Shown in pieces: positions 1-9,975 of a stretch of 64,000 nt of DNA. Below the pieces are notes generated by a model. It searched no databases, was not told the DNA's origin, and saw nothing but the letters and a program-made list of their open reading frames with translations. How positions within the stretch are numbered: the stretch's first letter is position 1; the number at the start of each line of letters is the position of its first letter. The stretch is from Acanthosepion lycidas (Eukaryota > Mollusca > Cephalopoda > Sepiida > Sepiidae), in the NCBI GenBank assembly GCA_963932145.1, contig OZ010580.1, positions 508,001 through 572,000 of the forward strand. Direction: 5' to 3'. The position numbers and the translations under genes were made by a program.

Positions 1-20
1 TATATATATATATATATATT
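1..20. repeat. (TA)n microsatellite, cut by window edge
   Basis: Pure TA dinucleotide repeat at the very start. It probably continues outside the window. Confidence 0.9.
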
Positions 21-60
21 ATTGGTAATTCTAGCTCATCAGTGTTATTTAATAAATTAT

Positions 61-1020
61 TTAACAAAATTTACTATATATGTAAAATTTAGGATATACA
101 TATTCAGTAGAAGCATTCATGTATCTAACTACAATCTAATTTAAAAGATTTATAATCAAATACATTAGGGTATTTATGCAACAATATATAATAACAGAAG
201 TGATATAGGTCATTAGAAAATATTTGTTTTGTTAATAAAATAGATAATATTTACTTATTTGATTACTATGAGTAATTTTATGTTGAATCAATAAAAGATT
301 TTTGTCAATTGCGATATTTTGTCTATGACATCTAGACTAAATAATAATTAGTAGAATTTGTTAGTTTAAGTTATTTCAGCTATTTCCACGGGAAATTATA
401 TATTCATAAAATATCAGTAATCTAATTTTTTTTATAGTAAAAATAATTTTAAAATAATTTGAAATAAATAGTATTTTAATGAAGCAAATTTTATTAAAAT
501 TATAATTTATTAAATATTGAATACTTTTTGTAGGTGAATTCTTTTTATATTAGAATAATGCAAATGTATTATGCAATTCTTATTTACACAAGAATCTTCA
601 CTGATTAAATACACGAATGAAAATAGGAAATCGTTGTTTGCACTGACACCTGTTTCGTGAGCGGCGTTTACTGTTCAGGCATTGTGTTCGAGTTTGTTCG
701 TTCAAATATGTTGGACTAAATTCAAAGTGTCCAAAATGGCCTCATCAGATTTTGTTTATATAAAAATGTTATATGAAGTCGAAGACTTATTAGATTAAAG
801 CCGTTAGAAAATTTTAAGATTATTCTTACTAGTTTGGGCAGAAAATCGTTTAGCTGGGTTCATGTTATTAGAGCGATGAACAAAATTGAAAGCTGAATTG
901 AATTTGATCGAACTAGCTTCAGCAACTTTTGTCCATAAAACATTGTTATGATTATAATTTTTTTTTTTTTTTGCTAACTTTCACCCATTTACATTTTCAC
1001 CCAAAGAGCCACTCAAGTTA
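61..1020. other. AT-rich non-coding stretch, nothing recognised
   Basis: Very AT-rich sequence with short A and T runs. No coding frame, repeat unit or RNA motif was recognised in it. Confidence 0.5.
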
Positions 1021-1059
1021 GAGGCATACTGAAGGAGATTGTTGTATGACCGGTGAGAG

Positions 1060-1960
1060 TAAGAGGTAATAAGCGCAGTTTATGAGTGTATGTCGGAAAA
1101 GGTAACGGTTAACCCGAGACTTGAAGAGGTTAAGAATGTTGTGATCGGGGAAGCATCATCTCAGGAGTCGGTTCACCAAAGTAGCGGTCCGTGAGAGAGT
1201 GTACGTGACATGGCGGTTTTTACCTCTGCCAAGGTTAGAATTGGTCGAACTAAGAAATGTAGCTTGTCAGAATATTTTCCATGGAAATAGCGATAGAATA
1301 GCAAGATGCTTGCGACGTTTCCGTCTGTGGAAAAGAGGTTGTAGGATTGAATAATTCATCACCCACAAGGTTGTGTAGATGCGCTTCCGAACTCTATCAA
1401 GATGGGAAAAGTGGCATCAGGACTCTATTTTTGCTGTGATTTAGTTCTAGTAAAGGCGGGTGGAGACAGGTACTTAATGTAGCGGTACAAGAAACCAATC
1501 GTTTTTCTTTGCGACAAAACCCACGAAAATTCAAGGTTTTCTCGGTGATGATGGAACGTTAGAAGTTTGGTTTTTGAGGTATTGAATACGACAAGCTAGT
1601 TTTTTCCTCAATCGAGCTGTTAGTTCTACGACACAGGAGAGATGAGTTGTCAAGCTCCGATTATCTATATTTTTAGATGTGCGGGAATATACCATTGTTT
1701 CGTCAGCATAAGTATTCACTAAAATTCGGAGTATGCTCTTGGGCAGACATAAAGCCAAAAGAGGATAGGACCGAGAATCGAGCCTTGGCGGACTCCTGCA
1801 CTGATTTCATGGGCCATTAACACCGACTTTCACGGACCTACCCGTTAGGAAAGAATCAATAATTGAATAAAATCTTCCAGATATTCCATAGCAGGAAAAT
1901 TTGTATAGCGACCCTCTATGTCACACTTTGTCAAAGGCCTTCGACATGAATAGAAATTTA
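1060..1960 (-). pseudogene. Jockey/CR1-like LINE reverse transcriptase, C-terminal half, dead
   Basis: Read on the minus strand, the segment gives the order expected of a non-LTR retrotransposon RT. A 'KAFDKVW' motif A lies near 1940, then a degenerate 'GxxQGSxLxP' motif B near 1800. A motif C reading NTYADETMVYS follows near 1690-1715, with Asp-Asp changed to Asp-Glu. The post-RT part ends with a peptide resembling 'SxxFPWKxF..' near 1270 and an 'RSPDHNILNLFKS'-like tail near 1140. Stops and frameshifts break the frame throughout. The same family supplies the + strand fragment at 53.4-53.9 kb, where the post-RT region can be aligned by eye. The Asp-to-Glu change and the stops make activity very unlikely. 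The family label is from memory of motif style, not a search. Confidence 0.7.
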
Positions 1961-4900
1961 TAGAATTTCAGTGACTTCATCCGATTATAGTTTTATGACA
2001 TGATCAGTTTTAAATATAGCCTATAAAGTACAAATATTTAGTATAAAGCCACATCTTGGAAGATTAATGGTCCCATGCCATCGGTTCTATTCGAATCATA
2101 TACAATATGACTCGTTTTGTTTGCTATTCTGGTGTGTTTACAACAGTTTCCAAGGTAGTTGACGATGAAACTGAATGCGGAGGTGGTCATCAAATTGGAT
2201 ATTAGCGCAAAACAGATATCAATAGAAGCAACTTGGGTTTAAATTCGACTCACCAATTCTTATTTCTACCGAGTTCGAAAGGATTAGACGGCAGCAGGTA
2301 ACCCTGAAAGAATTATATAACACGAGAAGAAAAATATCAGATTCTAACAGATGATAAAATACAACCCCGAAAGGGTCAGGTCTTCAGAGAGTGTAACAGA
2401 TAATTCATAAAGGGTCAGATTTCGAGAAACGACAGGAGATTATTGTAAAAGATATCAAGAAAAAATTAGTGGTAATATTGAAAGAATCTGGTTACCAAAG
2501 ATTGGAACAGATAATTAAAAAAACTCACGTCTTAGGAGACAGCAAGAGTTAGTCCTGAATGGATCAGTTACCAAGAGATGAATTCGAAAAGCATCAGGTT
2601 TCAACAGATGGCGGACGCTTATCCCCAAGTATAAGGATTTAAGAGATGGTATGCTATTGGTAGTGAATACAATCTATCTTATTTCAATATAACTGGAAAT
2701 GCAAAATTCGCATAATGCTAACAAATTTATACTCATAAAAACTTTAGGAATAATGAGTGAACAAAATCATGAAATTTAAGATTGAAAAATTTGATGGCGA
2801 AAATAAAGTTGACCTGAGAAAGTTCAAACTACTTACCGTTATGTATACACTGGTTAGCTTGCAATACATTGATAGTAATTTTGCTTCTCTCTGTTATAAA
2901 TGCGGCTTCATTTCCAAGTTCGTACTCTTCATCAAAATTAAAAGAAAATATTTGTCCATAAAGCGAAAAGAAATCAGATAGAAGCAAACGCTTATGGTTG
3001 TGGCTCTTTCAGATCGATACGAACAACTTCCTTTCTTTCTTTTGTATTTGACCATAATAGAATTTCGTCAACAAATCTATATCTATGAAGCAGAAGATGT
3101 CTATATGTGTCTGTCTGTGTGTGTATACTATTTAAGCACGTCCATATTTCTCGATCGATTTCGCCGAAATTGTATACACATATGGCAAATTTACCAAGGT
3201 AGGTCAAGACCAACGATCAATCTCCAGAATCCTCGGATTTAGCAGAAAAATCGGTAAAACTGAAGGTAGCTACGACTTTTGTGAAAAACCAAGGCAAAGT
3301 TACACGCGAACAAAATTTTTTACTGAATGAGCTGATGTTCTTTGCACTTAATGTAAAAAGTGCTTGACAGTGTTTCTGCGACATTGGCTCCACACGAAAA
3401 ATTGCCCAGAACTGTGAAAAAGGGTTTTTAGTACTACTTAAAATAAAAAACTTGAATAGCTTCCTCATTTTTATTCGATTTTCTTCAAAGATGTCACAAA
3501 AAAATTGCGATCATACAAGAAATAAGATAGTGTGGTTTTAATTCTGCTCGCTTCCCCGCGTATAACGAAAAACCACTGTTATAAACTATTTTAAAAGCCC
3601 GTTTTTCGGCATAACGACCTCATCTTTCATCCAATGCCTTCCAAATTTGCCGTGTAAATTATATACGATGCACAAATTGTCTTGCTTGAACGTCTGGTTT
3701 AGATTATTTCACTTAAGTGGGCGAAATCTGCGACAAACTGGGTCAAAAAACGGCTTTCACCATTTAGCCAATAGTTTCTTCATATGATTCCATTCTAAAT
3801 TGGCATTCGAACAACTTTGATGCAAAAATTGTTTGAGAAGGATTATTGAAGCGCGAGAAGGGAAAAATCCCGAAGAACCATATATTAACCCCAGCTTTAC
3901 AGTAAATGTGCGAAGAGGGAGGGGGCGTTCATACGTTTGCATTTGCAACTGAATCAAGCTCTGACGCTTCATTCCTGTTTTTGTTTGATTATTAGATTTA
4001 TGAATAATGACATAGTATTTGAAAGTTATTACGACCACAGGAAATTTAATGAATATCTAAAACATTGATACAATTTAACCCCGAGCAACGACCACACAAG
4101 AAGCTTTTATCGATGGAATTCATTTTATTAAAAACAAACAAACACTTGTGAAGGACATACATTAAAAAGGTGAGGGTGGTAGCTTAGTATACCAACGGAT
4201 GATTCATGTAAGCGAGGACGCAGACAGAGATTTCTAGACGTTATACAATTGCAACTCTGTAGAGCCGGGAAATACAGGGTACCTCTGCTAGTACTGAATA
4301 TAATCTCTAGGCTCAGTGTAAACTTGTTTGACTGATAATTATGACAATTATGAAACTGAATAGGAGGAAATTAAATAATTTTCCATTAGACATTAACTTC
4401 TATACAATGGATATATAGCTATTTCCTGCTTTTTAGAAAATCTGGCACAAGGCTGCATTAATAGGGTACACAATGGAGATCGAATTCACTATCGTTACAA
4501 TGACCTCAAATTTATAGCCACTGCTTTTATTTGTGGCGATAAACAAAATTGTTTTTACATATTTCTTTTTATGAATGCTGACCTGAAAATATCTTAAATG
4601 CCGCCCATTTTTCCATATTACTTTATTTTTTATCACATAATGTCAATTGTTTCCATACCAAAATTAAATAACTACTCTCTTGAAAAATAATCAGAGAGAA
4701 CATTTTTCTGTAGAAAGTAAGCATCCTTCGTTATCTAAAATGTCATTTTTTATTTAAAAGTTGAAATTTAAAAAATATTTTTTTTAATATTAATTTCACA
4801 GTAGGAAAATATTTCTGGGAATGTATGATAGGCTTTAGCAAATTATTGATATCCCCAACCTATTCCCGCCGATGTAGATTTTGCCTTATTTAGACAAATA

Positions 4901-5220
4901 TCTCACAGGGTCACATGCGCAATATCGTTAGACGTGAATGCAATACTTCAATGTTTCGCTTTTTGCTGAGTCTTCGCTTGGCTTCTTGCCAAAATCTTCG
5001 GTCACGTTTTTTCGCCAAAGAAAATCGACTTTGATGCAACCGATTCAGATTGTTACCCTGAGTCACTGGTTGGAAGTCGTTTGTACGTCAGAACTGATTA
5101 CTAGCTTGGGCTGTGTTCACTTGCCCGAGATAGATGGGAGAAGTACGGGTGAATTATGTGGAATCAGCCGAATAAGAAATGATTTACAAGCAGTCCCTCT
5201 CTACGTCGTGCTTCCAATCA
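1961..5220. other. Non-coding stretch, no gene recognised
   Basis: Several frames of 70-100 codons occur (for example 3757-4038 on - and 4938-5246 on +), but none shows a recognisable domain, a plausible splice context or a family motif. The + frame at 4938 runs straight into the hairpin at 5224-5278, which suggests a chance frame. The 2990-4040 part has somewhat mixed base composition and could be an old unclassified repeat, but I see no second copy in the window. Confidence 0.4.
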
Positions 5221-5223
5221 TTC

Positions 5224-5278
5224 CAGGCATATTTGGGGTTCTGTGATTGTTCTAATCACAGAACCCCAAATATGCCTG
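5224..5278. repeat. Perfect hairpin, 25-bp arms
   Basis: The 25 bases from 5224 are exactly complementary to the 25 bases ending at 5278, around a 5-base spacer. The arms include the moderately GC-rich string TTTGGGGTTCTGTGATT. No mismatch is present, so the structure is young or conserved. Confidence 0.9.
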
Positions 5279-5874
5279 CACTAAGTTACACCCCCATTTG
5301 AATAGCATGTCATTATTAATTATTCTTAATTTGTTTCATATAAAGCAATTTTATCGAACGTTATCTAACTCTCTGTTGTATTTTTCCTTGTTTTGTATTC
5401 ACTTTATTATTTGCTCAATATACTACTTCCGAGAGGTTATAAAATATAAACTAAGATTTATTTTGTTGCCAAAACCTGTAAAGGAATAAAGAGATCTGTT
5501 AGTTTTCTTCTATGGATCTTTTTCCTTTTTGTTTTCAAATAAAAATACTGATTAAGACAAAAAAGAGGTAAAATTAAGCCATGACTACAGAACTGATAAA
5601 AATGAAAAATCAAACTGAAGAAATTGGAAATTTTTCCATAATTTATTTCTGTTGTGGATTCCGGGTTGAAATCCGGTACCAATAAATAACAAATGCCAGG
5701 AATGAATATATGAACATAATGCATTAACGTAATAATACAAACTGGTAAAGCAGGTTATTAGTTCCAGGAATACGAGTTAGTAGCCAAATATATATACAGT
5801 CTTTGGTATTGAAGTATCGCTGTATGACTTCTTACTGAATCTATGTGCTCGCTCACTGTGACTCCTACAACGCT
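5279..5874. other. Non-coding stretch before the LTR element
   Basis: AT-rich sequence with two short frames (5298-5489 on +, 5458-5724 on -) that have no recognisable domain. Part of it next to 5875 may be unrecognised LTR sequence, because the outer LTR end could not be fixed. Confidence 0.4.
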
Positions 5875-6027
5875 GTTACCTCACCCTCACTCTTTCGGTT
5901 ACCTACAAGCTTTTACTCTGGACTCGACTTGACTCTTCGGTCTAGCTCTCTCGGGTCTTCACGTAGCCGTAGTATATGTATATACTGGGTGAGTCTATTT
6001 GTGTAAAAAGGGGTGGACCCCTCAACA
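5875..6027 (-). repeat. 3' LTR (minus orientation)
   Basis: Direct repeat of the block ending at 7243. Shared strings include CTTCACGTAGCCGTAG and a TATATGTATATACTGGGTGAG-like stretch. The minus-strand start TG at 6027-6026 lies directly after a polypurine tract, as expected for a 3' LTR. The two copies differ by several substitutions and an indel, so the insertion is not recent. The distal end is uncertain. Confidence 0.8.
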
Positions 6028-6822
6028 CCCCCTCCTTAGATCCCTTTGGGGGTAGTATTTTTTTCTCTTATGGTCGATAATCAGAGGTTCGGTAAATTTT
6101 CTCTTCCTGTTTGACCTTCTAGTTTCTGTGTCTTCCTGTGGTCTTTGAATCTCAAAAGCTTCAAAGATTGCATCCATTGAATCGTCATTTTCAGCGGGTG
6201 TCGAGCTTGGCTCTTCAACCCGTCTTTTTTGTATTTGGTCAATATGTCTTCTGTGGTTAAACTTTTCGTCTTGTATTGTGTACATCACATTTCCTAGTCT
6301 TTTAATCATTGTGCCAGGCTCCCAGTAAGCCATATTGTTCCTGAACATCCTAAAGTAAACCCGTTCTCCTGGTTTAAATGATCTCTTGGGTACTATAGGT
6401 GTATGCTGGTGTTTCTTCTTGTTAAGCAATAACTTATCAAATGGCACGTTTCGCTTCTTTTTACATACTGGTTGGACATTTTCTTTTAATTCAGTTCTAG
6501 CCGCACCCTTACAAAACGAACTGATAGGTAAATCCCATACGTCGAACTTTTGCATCCAGTCCGTTCCCACCAGATTTTCTGTATCTTTCATTACGAATAT
6601 TTTGAGTTTTCTTGAATACCAGTGAAATTTTACATTTAGGATTACCTCTCCTTCGAATTTTATACGCTTTCCTGTAACAGACTTAGCAATTTTTTGTGTA
6701 TGTAACATGATTGGTCTATTAAGCTTTCTCCATGTCTGTAGGTTAATTATCGTTATATCGGAACCTGAGTCAAGTTGCAATTTTATCTTTTTATTTAAGA
6801 TTTCAAGTTCCACATATTTCAT
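6022..6822 (-). CDS. Gypsy-type protease fused to integrase C-terminal domain
   Basis: The 266-codon frame begins with a retropepsin-like aspartic protease. The active-site motif LDSGSD is at residues 17-22 and the second conserved strand, LVGTDWM, is at 84-90. After about residue 128 it passes straight to the C-terminal part of an integrase. There is a basic linker, then a KPGERVYFR strand at 150-158, a WEPGTMIKRLG strand at 167-177 and a YTIQ strand at 181-184. The tail is acidic and then basic, with RRSNRKRK at 235-242. RT, RNase H and the integrase catalytic core, normally about 800-1000 residues, are absent, yet the frame stays open. The start ATG overlaps the stop of the gag frame (shared ATGA at 6819-6822), which suits a -1 shift or re-initiation. 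The stop lies within the first bases of the LTR. The enzyme role is from family knowledge; any function of the fusion is unknown. Confidence 0.85.
   Translation of the reverse strand: MKYVELEILNKKIKLQLDSGSDITIINLQTWRKLNRPIMLHTQKIAKSVTGKRIKFEGEVILNVKFHWYSRKLKIFVMKDTENLVGTDWMQKFDVWDLPISSFCKGAARTELKENVQPVCKKKRNVPFDKLLLNKKKHQHTPIVPKRSFKPGERVYFRMFRNNMAYWEPGTMIKRLGNVMYTIQDEKFNHRRHIDQIQKRRVEEPSSTPAENDDSMDAIFEAFEIQRPQEDTETRRSNRKRKFTEPLIIDHKRKKYYPQRDLRRGC
6028..6037 (-). promoter_or_regulatory. Polypurine tract of the LTR element
   Basis: The minus strand reads AAGGAGGGGG immediately before the TG that begins the LTR at 6027. This is the position and composition of the primer site for plus-strand DNA synthesis in LTR retroelements, and it fixes the LTR boundary. 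Confidence 0.75.
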
Positions 6823-7080
6823 ATGTTAGTATTGTCTTCGTCATGCATTCTAGTAGCTCTTATCCTACTATTAAATTTTCTGTCCCTACATTGGCATGCC
6901 TTGTGACCCATTTTTCCACACGCAAGACAGTTTTTATATTTAAAACGACAATCCTTATTCCAGTGTAGTCCTCCACATCGATAACATGCAGGGGGTGGGC
7001 TTATATTTACTTTGCTTTTCGTCGCTATTTGCCCTGTACGTTGTAATTTTTCATTATTATAGAATTTTCGTTTTCTTTCC
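6819..7080 (-). pseudogene. gag C-terminal fragment with two zinc knuckles
   Basis: The minus strand is open from about 7080 to the TGA at 6821-6819. It encodes about 85 residues. The first zinc knuckle is CYRCGGLHWNKDC (C-x2-C-x3-H-x4-C) and the second is CLACGKMGHKACQC (C-x2-C-x4-H-x4-C). These are nucleocapsid RNA-binding motifs of LTR retroelements. The matrix and capsid parts are missing because the frame starts directly at the LTR edge. The stop overlaps the ATG of the downstream protease frame. Confidence 0.85.
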
Positions 7081-7083
7081 GCG

Positions 7084-7243
7084 GAGGGTGAGGTAACTCT
7101 TCCGGTTTTCCTACAACCTTTTACTCGGTCACTCTGGACTCGACTCGACTCTTCGGTCTAGCTCTTTCGGGTCTTCACGTAGCCGTAGTATATGTATATA
7201 CTGGGTGAGTCCATTTGTGTAAAAGGGAGTGGACCCCTCAACA
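7084..7243 (-). repeat. 5' LTR (minus orientation)
   Basis: Second copy of the LTR. It carries the same CTTCACGTAGCCGTAG core and the same TGTTGAGGGG start at 7243. It has an extra short stretch (GGTCACTC) compared with the downstream copy. No primer-binding site could be named next to its inner end, which is joined almost directly to the gag fragment. Confidence 0.8.
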
Positions 7244-7499
7244 ATTTCTTTGATTAGTTGAAAATTTTCCTATCATGATGAATTAGGTGAAATATGTTAA
7301 AGTATGTGGATCCAACCTGGGTCAAAAAGGTCTTTTGTTAATTATATTAGCATGTCACCATTGGTAAGCGGGAGAACTATATAAGTATCGCTAAAAATTT
7401 ACCCCGAAAACATTTTGATCATATATTCACTCTGATAATGAATATATTATTTCTGCTCTTATCAAATAATTATTATTACTTAATTTTACTCTCGCAAAC

Positions 7500-8110
7500 T
7501 GTCCGAAAACGCCTAAGAGAATTCGGATTATTGCTAGAAAAAAAGCCAATTATTTTGGAGAGAAATGGACTCAAGCGGCTGAATTTCGCGAAAAGTCATA
7601 TTCAATAAACGGCCTACAAGTGTAGAGTTCTTTTGAGTGACGTTGTCACGCTTTTGCATATTTGGATCGGATTGAAAAAACCGAGGAATTCCATCCTAAA
7701 TGTGTCAAAAAGACGTTCGCAAGCGGGAGACGGGGGTGTGATGGTGTGAGTGCGTCCAATAGCTTTGGTATTGGTCCAATTGTTAAAGTTGATGGAAAAC
7801 CCAACAGTGTAGGCTATATGCAGCTAGTTAAAGAATATGTTCTCTGCCATATTTGACTGACCAAATGCTACCTGGAGCTATTTATCAACATGATAAAGGC
7901 ACCATTCACAAAGTCAAAATGTAATGCAATTTTTTGATCACCATAATTTGGATGTCATTGTGTGGCCTCCACAGAGTCCGGATCTTAATCCGATTGAAAA
8001 TTTATGGAATTATATTTCTAAAAGAGTTCACGCTAAGAAAAAAAAACGATAAATTTAGCCCAGTTATACGATTATATTAAGCAAATATGATTTTTAGCTC
8101 ACTTATCAAG
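7500..8110 (+). pseudogene. Tc1-like transposase remnant
   Basis: Conceptual translation across three frames gives pieces of a Tc1/mariner-superfamily transposase in order. There is an N-terminal helix region near 7510-7600. A 'GGVMVW'-like degenerate strand lies near 7730-7760, with an 'IGPIVKVDG' stretch near 7770. The end of the DDE domain is well preserved at 7928-8040, reading FFDHHNLDVIVWPPQSPDLN and then PIENLW. Stops and indels interrupt the frame. Terminal inverted repeats were not identified. The gene would have encoded the cut-and-paste enzyme of a DNA transposon, and this copy is dead. Confidence 0.8.
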
Positions 8111-9726
8111 CTCGATGCCTCGGTGTTGTGAAGCTGTAATTAATAAAAAAAAAAAAGTGACGGGACTAAATATTGATAAATATTTTTTTGCTCATTTTTA
8201 CTATACCTTTTTGCTGCAAATGTCTTAAACTTATTTTGTCGGCAAATTTGGATAATTTAAATTAATCCAGTATTAAAATTTTTCAAGTTGTAGAAAAATA
8301 TAAAATGTTTACATCATTCGAAAGAGAAATAAATTCTGTATAAAGTGTAGACAATAAAATTGATTTATATTGTTTTATTAAAAACATATCCTGAAATGAA
8401 TAAAACTTTAACCATCGGTCTTAAACTTATATGTATAAAATACGCCTCATTTAAACATATCATACCTGACAGCTCTACTTACCTGAGATACATAGATGAT
8501 GTACTCTTATTTTATCCAAAAGATACAAACCTATTAAACATAATAAAAAAATTCAATAAGGTTGAAGCTACCATTGAAACAACTCTCTATCTTTCCTCGA
8601 CATCTAATTAATACGCAACAATGATAAATTAGATTTTAAAGTTTAACGAAAAACGAAAAACGAAAACCAAAAACAAAAACGACTTAATCAATTTCTATTC
8701 CCACCATATCCAGAGAATAAAATGTGGACTAATCATATGATTTTATCTCGGAGCCCTTAGGATATCTAGCCCTGTATGCCTTCATGAAGAAGGGGATTAT
8801 ATTGAGAAAACATTCAAACTTCACCACGACCATTTCATCCTCAACGCTAAAAACAAGCTCACAAAATCCATAGAGATACAGATACTTCCAAATATTACAC
8901 AAAATTCATAATCTTGCCCTCCAACAACCTTTCGACTAAATTCGTAAACGAATTTGCTATCCCTAACACTAGGATCGTTACCACCACTTGCAAGACAATC
9001 GGTTATATAATCAGGAAGAATAATAAATCAAACACCATTTCTAATGTTGGAATTTATCAAATAAATTGTTTACAGTGCAAAAACATTTACTTGGGGGAGA
9101 CATCACGTGATCTAAAAACCCGAGCACAAGAGAGTTTTGCGTTTAGACAGACATTCTAAATCTCTTTTCTTACATCGAAACGACGTGTGATGTAACTTTG
9201 ATTTCACTAATGCCAGTCTAATTAAAAAAAGAGCATAATCCTTTAAGGAGAAAATATTTAGAAAATATGTTTATAGAATTACTACCAAATATAAACACTC
9301 GCTTAAAACATTACATCACATCACCATCTTTCTACAGATCCATTATTCATGAATCTAAATTATGTCTATATAGACAAAATGATGAAAATTTACAAATCCT
9401 TTTCCAAAATACTCATGAGAAATGCTTTAATGATAAATCCGACCAAACCAGGATTATTACAATATCTTGCTGCGTTTCACCGACCCACACAGAGATGACG
9501 ACAACAGACACGAAAATATAACAATCCAGCCAAATAGAAAATTATTGCAGCATTTCGCTACATTTTGCTGAAATACACGAGGGTGACATCTATAGACATT
9601 CCTCACACACACTCACTTATATACTTACATGAATTAACGTTACTGCCAAACAAGCGTTTCTTTACATACACACACTTACACTATCACGCACTTTAACGTC
9701 CAAAATGTTCCTCACACATATTTGTA

Positions 9727-9806
9727 TTAGGTTGGTGCAAAAATAATGTCGTTTTCTCACATATGTTAATATGTGAGAAAACGGTATTATTTTTGCACCA
9801 ACCTAA
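9727..9806. mobile_element. 80-bp palindromic mariner MITE (MADE1-like)
   Basis: The element starts TTAGGTTGGTGCAAAAATAA and ends with its inverse, flanked on both sides by the TA duplication typical of Tc1/mariner insertion. Its whole length is nearly a palindrome. The ends and the 80-bp size resemble the human MADE1 MITE as I remember it, but the centre is different. It lies inside the 3' part of the Penelope-like element, so it inserted later. Confidence 0.9.
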
Positions 9807-9897
9807 TATATTATCTATTGTGTTTATACACTGACCAATGAGAACTAACCAAAAATCTTAACATGCCAGTACTGTGTCTCTTTACTTTTTCAATTTC

Positions 9898-9951
9898 TAT
9901 CTCGATCTCTGACGAAGCCTTAATAAAAGTGAAATATGTTAGATTGAGATA
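9898..9951 (+). ncRNA. Hammerhead ribozyme motif at Penelope-like 3' end
   Basis: Stem I strands TATCTCGATCT (9898-9908) and AGATTGAGATA (9941-9951) pair over 11 bp with one G-U. The core CTGACGA at 9909-9915 matches CUGANGA. GAAA lies at 9931-9934, with A15.1 at 9934 pairing T16.1 at 9939. Stem III is reduced to this one pair, and the predicted cleavage follows T at 9940. Stem II (9916-9930) is badly decayed, so self-cleavage is doubtful. Hammerheads are known from Penelope-like element ends, which fits the position. Confidence 0.7.
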
Positions 9952-9975
9952 CGTTTCCTACTTCTTCATTTTATT

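Larger units (their letters stand above)
5875..7243 (-). mobile_element. Miniature Ty3/gypsy-like LTR element with internal deletion
   Basis: Two direct repeats of about 150 bp bracket a minus-strand interior holding a gag tail with two zinc knuckles, an aspartic protease and an integrase C-terminal segment. Both repeats begin, on the minus strand, with TGTTGAGGGG (at 6027 and 7243), and a purine-rich tract abuts the downstream copy. RT, RNase H, the integrase core and most of gag are missing. The element is therefore non-autonomous and would depend on a relative for mobilisation. The outer ends and target-site duplication were not found: the far ends of the two repeats diverge near 5875-5900 and 7084-7100. 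Confidence 0.85.
8345..9960 (+). mobile_element. Penelope-like element, 5'-truncated and frameshifted
   Basis: The plus strand holds, in order, three parts. The first is an RT palm fragment with TYLRYIDDVLLF (the YIDD catalytic pair is at 8489-8500). The second is a Cys-containing GIY-YIG endonuclease fragment at 8914-9159, reading GIYQINCLQCKNIYLGETSR. The third is a C-terminal fragment at 9267-9521. RT followed by a GIY-YIG nuclease is the defining layout of Penelope-like retroelements. The N-terminal RT motifs are missing and the reading frame changes at least twice, so the copy is inactive. A mariner MITE is inserted at 9727-9806, and a hammerhead-like motif sits at the 3' end. Confidence 0.8.
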
